DNA of 64,000 bases from Shewanella fidelis ATCC BAA-318 (GCF_000518605.1 NZ_JADX01000004.1:1-64000), one strand, 5' to 3'; positions 25,091 to 34,636 are shown, numbered from the stretch's first letter. Notes: a model not told the origin generated them from the letters alone. Made by a program: numbers and translations.

Positions 25091-26050
25091 ATGGCAAGGA
25101 TTATGGTTACCGGTGCGACAGGGCTACTTGGCAGGGCATTAGTAAAGCACTTAACTGAACAGGGGGAGCATCAGCTGATTGCCTGCGGTTTTAGCCGGAT
25201 GAATGATGCAGGTTATCGCCTAGATTTAACACAAGCTAATCAGGTTGCAGAGTTTGTTGCATTGCATAAGCCTGACGTCATCGTGCACTGCGCCGCTGAG
25301 CGTCGTCCAGATATTTCAGAGCAAAACCCACAAGCTGCATTAGCATTGAATGCTGATGCGACACACTCACTAGCGGTTGCTGCGCGCGAACATCAAGCTT
25401 GGTTGTTATATATCTCTACCGACTATGTGTTTGATGGCACAGCACCAAAATATTGTGAGGATGCACCGACTAACCCGGTTAACTTTTACGGTGAGTCAAA
25501 ACTACAGGGCGAACAGATAGTGTTAGCGGCTGATCCGGGCTTTGCGGTGTTACGCTTACCGATTTTATATGGTGACGTAGAGTCGTTAGAAGAGTCTGCT
25601 GTAACCATATTGCTAAAATATTTAGCCCAAACAGCTAAGCTTGATACTAGCGCTGCTTCGATTACAACTCCTACAGCCTATATTGACGCTTGGGCAATTA
25701 GAAGCCCAACCTCTACTCAAGATATCGCCCACGCCATTGCTCAAATGATTAACTTACAACTGACAAGCAATAAAGATCTCGTTGGCTGTTATCATTTCAG
25801 TGCTCAGCAAACTATGACGAAATATCAAATGCTAGTGCAAATGGCACAACTTCTAAATGTTAGCCATAGCCATGTTATTGCTGTGACATCAGCCACAGAT
25901 AGTGCTAAACGCCCAAGAGACTGTAGCTTAAGCTGTGAGCGACTAGCGAGTTTAGGAATTAAAAGCGAGGTACCTTTTGAGCTCGGAATGGCACGGGTTC
26001 TACAGCACATGCCAAAGTCATTGCTTGAGATGTTGAATAGCAGACTTTAA
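25091..26050 (+). CDS. RmlD/MAT2B-like NAD(P)-binding sugar-nucleotide reductase family protein
   Basis: A 319-residue extended-SDR protein. It has the Rossmann motif TGATGLLGRALV at the start, DVIVHCAAERRPD, the YISTDYVFDGTAP motif with Thr/Asp, and the catalytic YGESKLQGE. The closest character is dTDP-4-dehydrorhamnose reductase (RmlD) and the regulatory subunit MAT2B of methionine adenosyltransferase. No rhamnose genes are nearby, so a rhamnose role is not supported. The ATG at 25091 is chosen because AGGACGG lies just upstream; an in-frame upstream start adds 11 unlikely residues. Confidence 0.8.
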   Translation: MARIMVTGATGLLGRALVKHLTEQGEHQLIACGFSRMNDAGYRLDLTQANQVAEFVALHKPDVIVHCAAERRPDISEQNPQAALALNADATHSLAVAAREHQAWLLYISTDYVFDGTAPKYCEDAPTNPVNFYGESKLQGEQIVLAADPGFAVLRLPILYGDVESLEESAVTILLKYLAQTAKLDTSAASITTPTAYIDAWAIRSPTSTQDIAHAIAQMINLQLTSNKDLVGCYHFSAQQTMTKYQMLVQMAQLLNVSHSHVIAVTSATDSAKRPRDCSLSCERLASLGIKSEVPFELGMARVLQHMPKSLLEMLNSRL

Positions 26051-26105
26051 GCAGCGAATAGTGCCATAACTGCAATTAGAAATAGAACAATAAAGACTCA
26101 CCTTG

Positions 26106-27416
26106 ATGATAAACCTGCGACTAAAAAACTTATTAATTCGTAACCTGAGTGCTATTGATCAGCTTGCTTTGCTGCGATTTGCCGGATTGCTGCTAAAAAT
26201 CGGTTTAACCTTTTTTGCTGCTGATACTTTTGGACTGTCATTAAGCAGTCCAATTTTGTATTGGGGCATGAGCTTAGAGGCGCTTTATTTAGGGTTTACA
26301 TTTTGGCATCGTAGTGCCATTGCAAGGCTTGATTCAGGGCTGTTTATTGTATTGTTACTAGATACGCTATTTTGGATCTCTTGGCTTTACTTTACTGGCG
26401 GAGCCACTAACGCTTTTATCTCCTTGCTGTTGCTGCCAACAGCCATTGCTGCCGTGGTATTACCTAAATGGGCACCTTGGGTACTCGCATTAATTTCTAC
26501 CTTTGCCTACAGCTTAATGATTTTTTCAGTACCAGAAAGTCAGATGAAGCACCATGGCATGGATATGAGCTCTCATTATTTAGGCATGTGGTTTAACTTC
26601 TTGATCTCGTCTTTAGTGCTTACCACTAGTGTTGCTTATATCGCCCAGCGGATGCGCAAGCAAGAGGTTGAGCTAGGTTATATGCGTGAAGCACAGCTGC
26701 GCCAAGAGCGATTAATCGCACTCGGTACTGCTTCTGCTCAAATGGCGCATCAACTTGCGACTCCACTTGCAAGTCTGCGTTTATTAGTGGATGAAGCTGT
26801 AGAAGATGCAGTCAGCGAGCAGCAAGTGTTGCAAGAGATGGATACTGCATTATTGCGCTGTGAGCAAACCCTTAGCTCTTTGCGCATGGCAACGGAATCT
26901 ATTCGACAGCAAAGAAAGGCGTTAATGAGTGCTGAACAACTCGCAGCTACAATCAAACAGCAAGTGTTACTATTGATGCCTGAAATCAATTTAGAGCTGA
27001 GCTTAGGGCATAAACTCGATAAGGCGGAATCGAGTGACAGAATGATCCAAACTGATGCGAGCCTTTTACCAGCGTTATTAGCCTTAATTGAAAATGCCGG
27101 TAGTGCGAGTTTGGCTCACTGCGGCGAGTCGCGGGTATTAGTGTCGGTTCAACTTGACTCTAACCGAAACCGCTTGTGTATTTCGGTAAAAGATTTTGGA
27201 GCAGGGATCCCAAAAGAGATGTTGTTGCAATTAGGGCATAAGTTGATTGAAAGTGAACAGGGCATGGGGATCGCGCTGCTGTTAAGTAATGCGAGTTTCG
27301 AGCGTTTAGGTGGTCAGCTATTGTTAAGCAGTGCACCTGAAGGTGGTACGGCTGCTAAGGTGTGTTTTCCTGTATATGAGCCGGAAACAGTCTCTCAAGC
27401 AGGAGCTGTATTATGA
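26106..27416 (+). CDS. regB: RegB/PrrB-like redox sensor histidine kinase
   Basis: A 436-residue membrane kinase with about six TM segments in the first 180 residues. The motif TGGATNAF in a short external loop corresponds to the GGxxNPF quinone-binding signature of RegB, with Pro replaced by Ala. The phospho-acceptor His is in QMAHQLATPLASL, equivalent to RegB AHELGTPLA, and the ATPase domain has IENAG, DFGAGI and the glycine-rich GMGIALLLSN. It overlaps the response regulator gene by four bases (ATGA). By analogy the pair senses the redox state of the respiratory chain. The symbol is by family resemblance. The start is ATG 26106, directly after a TTG. Confidence 0.82.
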   Translation: MINLRLKNLLIRNLSAIDQLALLRFAGLLLKIGLTFFAADTFGLSLSSPILYWGMSLEALYLGFTFWHRSAIARLDSGLFIVLLLDTLFWISWLYFTGGATNAFISLLLLPTAIAAVVLPKWAPWVLALISTFAYSLMIFSVPESQMKHHGMDMSSHYLGMWFNFLISSLVLTTSVAYIAQRMRKQEVELGYMREAQLRQERLIALGTASAQMAHQLATPLASLRLLVDEAVEDAVSEQQVLQEMDTALLRCEQTLSSLRMATESIRQQRKALMSAEQLAATIKQQVLLLMPEINLELSLGHKLDKAESSDRMIQTDASLLPALLALIENAGSASLAHCGESRVLVSVQLDSNRNRLCISVKDFGAGIPKEMLLQLGHKLIESEQGMGIALLLSNASFERLGGQLLLSSAPEGGTAAKVCFPVYEPETVSQAGAVL

Positions 27417-27964
27417 TAACTACAGCGCCAAATAAGTTGTTAATTATTGAGGATGATATAGCCCTTGCTAGCGTACTTGTTCGCCGGATGACTAAGCAAG
27501 GTTTTGAGTGCTTGCAATGTCATGATGCGACTCAAGGTTTGTTGCTTGCTAGGCAGTTTAAGCCTAGTCATATTTTGCTCGATATGAAATTAGAGCAAGA
27601 TAATGGCTTGAAGCTCATCTCACCACTGCGGCAGTTATTACCGAATGTGATTATGGTGCTATTGACTGGTTATGCCAGTATCGCAACCGCTGTAGAAGCT
27701 ATCCGCTTAGGGGCTGATAATTATTTAGCTAAGCCGGTCGACACGCAAACCTTACTTAATGCTTTGTTGGCTGTGCCATCAGAGGCAAGTTTGCAGCCAT
27801 TGGTTGAAGAGCCTTTGTCGCCTAAAAGACTTGAGTGGGAGCATATTCAACAAGTATTAACTGCCAATAATGGTAATGTTTCTGCTACCGCGAGGCAGCT
27901 TGGTATGCATAGACGTACCTTACAACGTAAGTTATTAAAAAAGCCTACCGCGGATCATAGGTAA
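27413..27964 (+). CDS. regA: RegA/PrrA/ActR-like response regulator
   Basis: A 183-residue response regulator. The receiver domain has the acidic pocket IIEDD, acceptor Asp in ILLDMKLEQDNGLKLI, the switch Thr in LLTGYASIATAVEA and Lys in YLAKPVD. A short linker leads to a Fis-type helix-turn-helix (NGNVSATARQLGMHRRTLQRKLLKK) without an AAA+ domain, exactly the RegA/PrrA layout. Translationally coupled to the kinase. RegA-type regulators control respiration and energy genes globally; the targets here are unknown. Confidence 0.88.
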   Translation: MITTAPNKLLIIEDDIALASVLVRRMTKQGFECLQCHDATQGLLLARQFKPSHILLDMKLEQDNGLKLISPLRQLLPNVIMVLLTGYASIATAVEAIRLGADNYLAKPVDTQTLLNALLAVPSEASLQPLVEEPLSPKRLEWEHIQQVLTANNGNVSATARQLGMHRRTLQRKLLKKPTADHR

Positions 27965-28074
27965 GCGATTGAATTAGTTAACTGGCTATAGAGATATTTA
28001 AACCAAGGGGAAAATCTAAGATTGTGGGTTTATACTGATTGCATGGTATAGCTTGCAAGAAGGTGTTATTCATT

Positions 28075-29055
28075 ATGAAAAACAACGCGGCTTTCGAGAC
28101 CGATCTGTTTTTGCTTGATAACCCGAATGACTTAATCTCCATCGATAAATGGCAGAAGACGGTCAATCTGTTAGCAACTTTGTTCGATGCGCCGGCAGGC
28201 TTTTTAGTGCAGTACACAAGCCAAGGCTTTCAAGTCACCATAGCCAGTGAACAAGAGTCTAACCCTTATGCAGCGGGTATTACTATCGAGCCAGAAGTTA
28301 ATCTTTTTTGCCGTAAAGTAGTAGAAACTCGCCAAGCATTGTATGTCGCTAATGCGCAATTGGAACCTTGTTGGGATACCAACCCTGAAGTGCGTGATGA
28401 TGGTTTTCGCTCTTATTTAGGGGTGCCAGTCTTTTGGCCTTGTGGTAAAGCCTTTGGCACATTTTGTGTTATGGATTACCGGGAAACCCATTACAAAAAG
28501 ACCTTTTTTGAGTTAATCACTCAGCTCAAAGATATTCTAGAGTCAGATTTGGCTTTATTGGGAAGTTATGCGCAGTTACAGCAACTCGCAATTACCGACC
28601 CATTATGTGATGTTAATAATCGTCGTGGATTTGATATTTTAGCTGAGCAACGCATTAAATTAGCAAAACGCACAAATAGTTTATTGTGTTTGCTTTATTT
28701 GGATATTGATCAGTTTAAAGTGGTGAATGACCAGTATGGCCACGGGATCGGTGATGCGGTGCTTAAACAAGTTGCGCAGGTACTGACTGAAACACTAAGA
28801 GAAACCGATGTAGTAGGGCGTTTGGGCGGAGATGAATTTGTTGCTTTGATTGCAGTAGAAGACGTGTCTGAATTGCTAACCGTTAAGCATCGCCTAGCGA
28901 CAGCATTTGGAAGCCACAATAGTGCCAGAGAGCTGCCTCAATTTTCGGTATCGATTGGTAGTGCTTTGGTGAATGATTCAGTTACACTCAGCGAGCTATT
29001 GGATATTGCAGATCAAGATATGCTACTGCAAAAACAGGCGACAGCAGCTAGTTAA
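28075..29055 (+). CDS. GAF-GGDEF diguanylate cyclase
   Basis: A 326-residue cytoplasmic protein. Residues about 25-165 form a GAF sensor domain (LLATLFDAPAGFLVQY; RSYLGVPVFWPCGKAFGTF). Residues about 170-325 form a GGDEF domain with an intact active site RLGGDEF and the inhibitory I-site RETD five residues ahead. It should make cyclic di-GMP and be subject to product inhibition. The ATG at 28075 with GAAGGTG upstream is chosen; an upstream in-frame start has no ribosome site. Cyclic di-GMP commonly controls biofilm matrix such as the curli encoded at the end of the window, but no direct link can be shown. Confidence 0.92.
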   Translation: MKNNAAFETDLFLLDNPNDLISIDKWQKTVNLLATLFDAPAGFLVQYTSQGFQVTIASEQESNPYAAGITIEPEVNLFCRKVVETRQALYVANAQLEPCWDTNPEVRDDGFRSYLGVPVFWPCGKAFGTFCVMDYRETHYKKTFFELITQLKDILESDLALLGSYAQLQQLAITDPLCDVNNRRGFDILAEQRIKLAKRTNSLLCLLYLDIDQFKVVNDQYGHGIGDAVLKQVAQVLTETLRETDVVGRLGGDEFVALIAVEDVSELLTVKHRLATAFGSHNSARELPQFSVSIGSALVNDSVTLSELLDIADQDMLLQKQATAAS

Positions 29056-29082
29056 ATAAGCGTGTCCCAGCGAGGTTAAGTT

Positions 29083-29120
29083 AAACCGCACAAGCTAGGT
29101 TAGTTTGTGCGGTTTTTAGT
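29083..29120. terminator. Bidirectional rho-independent terminator
   Basis: A perfect 11-base inverted repeat, AAACCGCACAA (29083-29093) and TTGTGCGGTTT (29105-29115), with T-runs on both sides, lies between the convergent cyclase and transporter genes and can serve both. Confidence 0.85.
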
Positions 29121-29122
29121 TT

Positions 29123-30271
29123 TTAAGATTTTAAATCAGCATAGATGTGCCACTGACGTCGCCCCATTTCTAGCACGATACCCGTGGCTAAGCCTGCGGC
29201 AGTATTGACTAATAAACAGATTGCTGCGGTTGCTAGGATCACAAAAATACAGAAAGGTTTGCCGTCAATGAAGCGCTGAGACCAAGCCAGTTGAGTTCCA
29301 GCTATGGCTAGCAAGCTACCTAAAACGGCAAGTGGAATAAGCGACAGCACTCCAGCGATACCTTGGCCCCAGAACGCTGCAATCAATAAACAAGTGCTAC
29401 CAAAAATAGTTGGTGCTAACCAAGTGCGAGCACCGAAGTGATGCTGCACAGCAAGCCCGCCAGCACCGTGACACATGGCGGTTGCACCAAAGGGGGCGAG
29501 TAGTAGGTTGGCCCAACCTGAGCTAGTAGCAAAGCGCTTAGGGGCAAAAGCCGCCTCACCATCTTCGGGGAACTTCTGTTTTGCCATAGCTGAGGTAGCA
29601 ATGACGGCATTAGTCAATGTTAGCGCTAATTGCGGAAGTACCAGTAAGCCAGCAGCAGAGGTCCATTCATCAAGGCTTGGCCAAATAAATTGCCAAGGCG
29701 TTGAGGCTGACAGATCAAAGCTAGGCGCTGTACCGCTGTTGAGTTGCCAAACGATGCCGAGCACAATCACAAGTGGCATTGCTAAATAGCGCATCGGAAA
29801 AAACTTACTGGCAAATAACGTAACAAAAGCGATCAACCCCACAAGCCAAGTTTGGCTCATCATCTGGCCGCCCATCCAAATCAGCTGTAAACCAATAGCT
29901 AATTGGATGCCGATACTAATTGCTGGTGACAATTGTTTTGCCATCCAAGTTATCGCTCCGCTATAGGCAAGCACTAACAGAATTAGCCCCATTAACATGC
30001 CACTAGCTTGCAGCATTCCTGGGGTTAAGCCTTGGGCAATCACTAGGGCTGTGATGACCTTCATCGGCTGAACAGGAATGGGACGGCGATAAAAATAAGC
30101 GGTAAATAGCGCGAATAGTCCAAAGCCCATAAAGATCCCCTGTGGGGAGAAATGGTTAAGGGCAACTAACCCGAGCGCGAGTGGAAGAAAAGTACCTAAA
30201 TCGGCAAAAGCGCCGCTAAACTCTCCTGAATACTGGTTAACACTATCAAATTTATTAGTCTTACATCTCAT
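29123..30271 (-). CDS. Putative sulfate/molybdate transporter (MOT1-like, SulP superfamily)
   Basis: A 382-residue integral membrane protein with about ten hydrophobic segments. The N-terminal block YSGEFSGAFADLGTFLPL and the signature PVQPMKVITALVIAQGLT are typical of the MOT1-like molybdate transporter branch of the SulP superfamily, and the second half repeats the pattern at FGATAMCHGAGGLAVQHHFG. There is no C-terminal STAS domain, in agreement with MOT1-type proteins. Likely imports molybdate or sulfate; the choice between them is uncertain. It is a single-gene unit. Confidence 0.85.
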   Translation of the reverse strand: MRCKTNKFDSVNQYSGEFSGAFADLGTFLPLALGLVALNHFSPQGIFMGFGLFALFTAYFYRRPIPVQPMKVITALVIAQGLTPGMLQASGMLMGLILLVLAYSGAITWMAKQLSPAISIGIQLAIGLQLIWMGGQMMSQTWLVGLIAFVTLFASKFFPMRYLAMPLVIVLGIVWQLNSGTAPSFDLSASTPWQFIWPSLDEWTSAAGLLVLPQLALTLTNAVIATSAMAKQKFPEDGEAAFAPKRFATSSGWANLLLAPFGATAMCHGAGGLAVQHHFGARTWLAPTIFGSTCLLIAAFWGQGIAGVLSLIPLAVLGSLLAIAGTQLAWSQRFIDGKPFCIFVILATAAICLLVNTAAGLATGIVLEMGRRQWHIYADLKS

Positions 30272-30472
30272 ATAGCTTGCCGTAGGAAAAGAACGCTATT
30301 GTTATCGCAAGATTGATGCCAGATTTTATAGGAAATAATGGGAGCAAAATGCTGTTAAGGCGGCTATTGTCCAACCGAGTTGAGACAAGTTGGCTATTGC
30401 TTTAATTTTAAATGGTCAATTGGTCTAATATGATGTGAAGCTAAATTTAGCTGTTAAGTGTTCTTACATAAT

Positions 30473-30506
30473 AAAAGCCTAAACTGAGTACATTTAGGCT
30501 TTTAAA
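30473..30506 (-). terminator. Rho-independent terminator downstream of the SDR gene
   Basis: The inverted repeat AAAAGCCTAAA / TTTAGGCTTTT (11 pairs, nine-base loop) lies 26 bases past the stop of the minus-strand SDR gene. T-runs occur on both strands. Confidence 0.8.
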
Positions 30507-30528
30507 ATTTTGATTAATTGAGCTTAGT

Positions 30529-31248
30529 TTACGGCTCTTGGCGAGTTGCTGCTAAAACAATTTCACGAACACATACACTTTGTGGCTGTTCAAAGGCGAA
30601 TAGTGCTGCTTCTGCAATCGTCTCAGGTGCGATTACGCCGCCCATATGTTGTTTCCAATCTTCGTAGCCAGCTTTAATTTCTTCGCTAGTTGTATGGCTT
30701 AATAGTTCTGTTTCTACAGCACCAGGTGCGATAGTGATCATGCGAACATCGTCCATTGCCACTTCTTCACGAATATTTTCCGTCAGTGCATGTACGGCAA
30801 ACTTTGTTGCACAGTAAGCAGCATGGTTAGGGAAGGTTTTACGACCAGCAATCGAACTGACGTTGATGATAGTACCTGTTTTGCGAGCTTTCATATCGGC
30901 AAGTACTGCGTGAATACCATTCAGTACGCCCATCACGTTGATGTTTAACATGCGGCTCCACTCAGCTGGATCTTGTGTGTCTGCAGCACCAAGAAGCATA
31001 ACACCCGCGTTATTGATCAAACAGCCAACAGGGCCAAATTTAGCTTCAGCAGAGGCGATAGCCGCTTTCATGGCATCAGCATCTGTTACATCAACACTCA
31101 CAGCTAAGCAATTGTCTAAACCTAGCGCTTGCATAGGTTCAATACGACGAGCCAATAATAGTAGCGGATGGCCTTTGGCACTAAATGCTTTAGCCATCGC
31201 CGCGCCGATACCAGAAGATGCACCTGTTATTACGATTAATTGTTTCAT
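30529..31248 (-). CDS. SDR family NAD(P)-dependent oxidoreductase
   Basis: A 239-residue classical SDR. The cofactor motif TGASSGIG lies at residues 8-15, the NNAGVM motif in the middle, and the catalytic Ser in INVSSIAGRKTFPNHAA, with Tyr/Lys in AAYCATKFAVHALTE. It resembles the YdfG/serine dehydrogenase-like group (NADP-dependent), though the substrate is unknown. It is divergent from a LysR gene 151 bases away, the classical arrangement in which the regulator controls its neighbour. Confidence 0.9.
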   Translation of the reverse strand: MKQLIVITGASSGIGAAMAKAFSAKGHPLLLLARRIEPMQALGLDNCLAVSVDVTDADAMKAAIASAEAKFGPVGCLINNAGVMLLGAADTQDPAEWSRMLNINVMGVLNGIHAVLADMKARKTGTIINVSSIAGRKTFPNHAAYCATKFAVHALTENIREEVAMDDVRMITIAPGAVETELLSHTTSEEIKAGYEDWKQHMGGVIAPETIAEAALFAFEQPQSVCVREIVLAATRQEP

Positions 31249-31399
31249 TTTTTGCCTCGATAAAAGCCTGTGTTTTTAAGTTGTGGGTAGTTTATCTAAC
31301 AGATTATTGTTGATATATAATCTATAGAGAATATGATTGTTTACATATGACTCCTAATTGTCCGTGATCTAACAACAGATATCTTTACGAGCTAGCCAA

Positions 31400-32320
31400 A
31401 TGTACCAAGACTTAAATCTAGCAGATGTGCGCGCATTTATAGTGATAGCAGAGAAGGGCAGTTTCACCATTGCCGCTGAAAAACTCGGTTGTTCACGTTC
31501 TCACTTATCAAAACAGCTTACTCAACTTGAGCGTTATCTGGGGGTTACCTTAATCACACGCACAACTAGAGCGCAGCGTTTAACTGAACAAGGGAAGTTC
31601 TTTTTTGAGCGTTGCCAGCATGCATTGGATGTGATGGAACAAGCTGTAGCCAAAACCGTTGATGATGCGCATAACTTGCAAGGTAAGATTAATATCAACT
31701 GTGTCGGCGGTTATATAGGGGAGGAGATCGTTAACCAGTTAGTGAATGACTTTATGAGTCAGCACCCTAATATTCAAATTCATCTCGATTTTAGTAGTCA
31801 GCGAGTTGATTTGGTTCTTGATGAGTTTGATTTAGTCTTTCGCATGGGCGAGCTTGAAGACTCTAGTTTGGTGGCAAGAAAATTGATGGATATCGTCAAT
31901 TGCACATTAGCTTCACCTGGATACATTGCAAAAAACGGGCGCCCATCGCATCCAAAAGAGTTGAAGCAGCATTTATGCGTGACGGGGTCGGTTTATCACT
32001 GGAACTATCATCGTGTTGGTAATAAAACTGATAAAACTGAAGTGACTATTGCAGGTTCGTTTTTATGTAAAAATGGCAGAGTAATGAAAAGCAGTGCGTT
32101 AGCAGGCAATGGAATAGTGCGGCTACCAGAGATCTACTGCAGTGCGGAGCTTGATAGTGGAGCGCTAGTGCATGTGTTTGACGACTGGGCTATCTTGGAT
32201 ACTCCGCTTTATCTGCTGTACAGTAAAGATCAATTTCAACCTGCAAGGCTTAGGCAGTTCATCGAATTTACCATGCAAAATTTTATGCATTATGTCGATT
32301 TACCTGAAGTGAGGCCATAG
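31400..32320 (+). CDS. LysR-family transcriptional regulator
   Basis: A 306-residue LysR-type regulator. The N-terminal winged helix-turn-helix reads FIVIAEKGSFTIAAEKLGCS and SHLSKQLTQLERYLGVTL. A substrate-binding domain of the periplasmic-binding fold follows (INCVGGYIGEEIVNQLVNDF, LDEFDLVFRMGELEDSSLVAR). It is closest to the CrgA/PA0477-like group, judged by the motif FDLVFRMG. Divergently placed next to the SDR gene, which it probably regulates. The effector is unknown. Confidence 0.9.
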   Translation: MYQDLNLADVRAFIVIAEKGSFTIAAEKLGCSRSHLSKQLTQLERYLGVTLITRTTRAQRLTEQGKFFFERCQHALDVMEQAVAKTVDDAHNLQGKININCVGGYIGEEIVNQLVNDFMSQHPNIQIHLDFSSQRVDLVLDEFDLVFRMGELEDSSLVARKLMDIVNCTLASPGYIAKNGRPSHPKELKQHLCVTGSVYHWNYHRVGNKTDKTEVTIAGSFLCKNGRVMKSSALAGNGIVRLPEIYCSAELDSGALVHVFDDWAILDTPLYLLYSKDQFQPARLRQFIEFTMQNFMHYVDLPEVRP

Positions 32321-32471
32321 TGCATTAGCAACACTTTGCCAAAAACTGACTATTTATTCATCCAAGATATGTTTTTTTGTCTTAGACTATTTTAAGAACA
32401 AAAAATAACCTTTTTCCGTTTTGAGCCGTATTGCAGCTTTAAGCGTTAAGGAAATTAAAAAGGTGGGGTGG

Positions 32472-33680
32472 ATGAACGGATTTAAGATAGCATTAGCTTG
32501 TATATTGATCCCCTGTTTTTCAGCTCAAGCAGCTCAAGGGAGTAATTTGGTTTACGGTTATAGCGTTGGTGTTGCTGCTGCCTACATAGAAGGTTCTGCT
32601 TTTGTAAATCCTGCTTTATTAGCCCTGTCACCGCAAAAAAATCGCTCGTTTGAGCAAACAAATATACAGCGTCCTGACAATCACTTTCCTGTAATTTTTG
32701 ACACAAATCTGTTTGGACAGATTACGCCTATTCAGCCGGTAACCAGTTTAATCGGTGAAAATCACAGCAAAGCGGAAAGCGATTTAGCCAACTCGATAAG
32801 TCTAAGTCTCAATCAAGTTAGCGGGCGTAAAACAACCGCTAAATTAACCCATTTTAACAATGTCTCTGCCATTGCAGATCTTGATTTGGCAATAGCTAGC
32901 TTCTATCGAGAAGAAACTGATGTATTCACTGTTATTGATAAAACAGGTTCTATGAGTAGTAGAGCGAATCAAACGAGTTTGAATAATAATGAGCTTACTT
33001 ACACGGATATGAACGATATTAGCCCTGTGATGCCTGCCGTAGCAAGTCGGGTTGAAGATACAGGAATTACACTTAGCTTTCCGCTGTCGATAGTTAATAT
33101 GCCTATTGCAGTAGGGCTATCGACTAAGTTACAGAAAATTGAGACATACAATTATATTGCCAACGCGAACCCGTTTGACGACCAAGATAGCAATCTAGGT
33201 GGTTTCAGCGATATGTATCGGAATGATGAGACCCATTTCAATGTTGATTTGGGGGTGGCGATGCAACCTATAACAGGTTTAACACTTGAGGTATCAGGCC
33301 GCAATCTTATTGGCAAACAGCTCAATGTGTCAGAACTTGACTGGCAACCACTAAGTTATCAAATTCAACCATTAGTTAAAGCGGGCGTGACTTATGACTG
33401 GCAATATCTATCACTAAGTACAGATATTGACCTAGTCGAACATAAGCAGTTTGAGCAGCTTGATGCTACACAGTTTTGGCGAGTAGATGGTGAAGTAAGA
33501 GCGTTTGATTGGATGTCAGTACGCTTAGGCGTTAGACATGATATCAAACAGCCAACCGCCAATATTTACTCTTTAGGTTCAGGGTTTACCTTTGGCGAGT
33601 CTTTCTTTATCGACTTTACAGGTACATATAGTAAGGGCAATGCTGTAGGTGGTGTATTGCGTACTTCCTACCATTTTTAG
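32472..33680 (+). CDS. TraF-like outer membrane protein
   Basis: A 402-residue exported protein of the TraF_2 family, chromosomal proteins named after conjugal transfer TraF but with an OmpP1/FadL-like beta-barrel look. It has a signal peptide (KIALACILIPCFSAQAAQG), the early motif SAFVNPALLAL, alternating amphipathic strands throughout, and a C-terminal phenylalanine (GGVLRTSYHF) typical of outer membrane proteins. AGGTGG lies five bases before the ATG at 32472; upstream in-frame starts are less likely. There are no conjugation genes around it, so the name should not be read as function. Confidence 0.78.
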   Translation: MNGFKIALACILIPCFSAQAAQGSNLVYGYSVGVAAAYIEGSAFVNPALLALSPQKNRSFEQTNIQRPDNHFPVIFDTNLFGQITPIQPVTSLIGENHSKAESDLANSISLSLNQVSGRKTTAKLTHFNNVSAIADLDLAIASFYREETDVFTVIDKTGSMSSRANQTSLNNNELTYTDMNDISPVMPAVASRVEDTGITLSFPLSIVNMPIAVGLSTKLQKIETYNYIANANPFDDQDSNLGGFSDMYRNDETHFNVDLGVAMQPITGLTLEVSGRNLIGKQLNVSELDWQPLSYQIQPLVKAGVTYDWQYLSLSTDIDLVEHKQFEQLDATQFWRVDGEVRAFDWMSVRLGVRHDIKQPTANIYSLGSGFTFGESFFIDFTGTYSKGNAVGGVLRTSYHF

Positions 33681-33687
33681 CCGCAAT

Positions 33688-34416
33688 CTAAGCTAACTCT
33701 ATCATCGACTTAATTGTTAGAATTGTCGCGCTGATAGCACACAGCAGTAGCGTTAACATTCTGGTTTTCTGTTTATCAACACGACCAACTAATCTACCTG
33801 CAACCACATAGCCTAATATGACGGACGGTAATAGCATCAGTGATATATACACATGCTTTAACGTCAGTAGGCCTGCAAAGCCTAAAATAGTCAGGGCTAT
33901 TATCGAGCTAAAAATGAAGAAGGCTGATAATGCCGCACGAAACTGACTCGCATCTTTACCAGAGAGCAAAATAGCTAAAGGTGGTCCACCTATGGCGGCA
34001 ATATTGCCGAATACACCAGATAAAACGCCGGCACTAAATAGTGTAAAGCGGTTCACTGGGATGCTAAATTTGAGCAAACTGAGTCCAACAGCTAATGCAA
34101 CAATACCTGCAATAGCTAACCCGAGAATAGGCTGCGGTGCGATAATGATTAAGCTAGCACCTAAAATCCCGCCAGGAATTCGGCCTAAGAGTGCATATTG
34201 CAAGCCGTTAAACTCCAATTGATTACGTTCTCTAAACAGTGTCAGTAATGCAATTGAAAACCCCATCATAATAACAGGTGCAGGCACTAAGCTTGGATCG
34301 ACAATATAGAGCAATGGGCTAGCAACCACCGCCAAACCAAAACCAATCAGGCTTTGAGTTAATGCTCCACAAAAAATAATCAGTGATGCCAATAGTAGAG
34401 TGATAGGGTCGATCAT
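33688..34416 (-). CDS. TauE/SafE-family sulfite exporter-like permease
   Basis: A 242-residue integral membrane protein with seven to eight TM segments. The motifs GFGLAVVASPLLYIVDPSLVPAPVIMMG (split between TM1 and TM2) and GRIPGGILGAS, plus the second-half repeat SGVFGNIAAIGGPPLAIL, identify the TSUP (TauE/SafE) family, which exports sulfite, sulfoacetate or other organosulfur anions. The substrate is not known here. It converges with the TraF-like gene, seven bases apart. Confidence 0.87.
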   Translation of the reverse strand: MIDPITLLLASLIIFCGALTQSLIGFGLAVVASPLLYIVDPSLVPAPVIMMGFSIALLTLFRERNQLEFNGLQYALLGRIPGGILGASLIIIAPQPILGLAIAGIVALAVGLSLLKFSIPVNRFTLFSAGVLSGVFGNIAAIGGPPLAILLSGKDASQFRAALSAFFIFSSIIALTILGFAGLLTLKHVYISLMLLPSVILGYVVAGRLVGRVDKQKTRMLTLLLCAISATILTIKSMIELA

Positions 34417-34486
34417 GAGCTTATCCAGCCCTAGGGCTAAAAAGTGTGAGACAAAAGCCTAAAATCATTAGATATAAGCCTGTGAT

Positions 34487-34523
34487 ACCCATCAGTATAA
34501 GAATTTGCTCTACTCAGAGTGGC
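34487..34523 (-). repeat. Dispersed non-coding repeat, partial copy 2
   Basis: Read on the minus strand this gives CCACTCTGAGTAGAGCAAAT and then TCTTATACTGAT, matching the right-hand block of the copies at 18314-18424 and 41814-41936. Only this block is recognised here; nearby, CACTGATTGGTAATA at 34535-34549 may be a further fragment. Confidence 0.55.
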
Positions 34524-34570
34524 TAAATGTTTACACTGATTGGTAATATATATTTTGAACAATGCAGAAT

Positions 34571-34605
34571 AAAAACAGATAAGGACTGCATAGCAGTCCT
34601 TATCT
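34571..34605 (-). terminator. Rho-independent terminator of metJ
   Basis: A perfect 13-base inverted repeat, AGATAAGGACTGC (34577-34589) and GCAGTCCTTATCT (34593-34605), with a three-base loop, followed on the minus strand by TGTTTTTATT. It lies 31 bases beyond the metJ stop. Confidence 0.88.
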
Positions 34606-34636
34606 GGAAATGATGTTTATTGATAATCGATGAAGA

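Noticed and set aside
32472-33680. Conjugation gene, from the TraF name
   Set aside because: There are no other transfer genes, relaxase or coupling protein nearby; the family is found as a chromosomal outer membrane protein.
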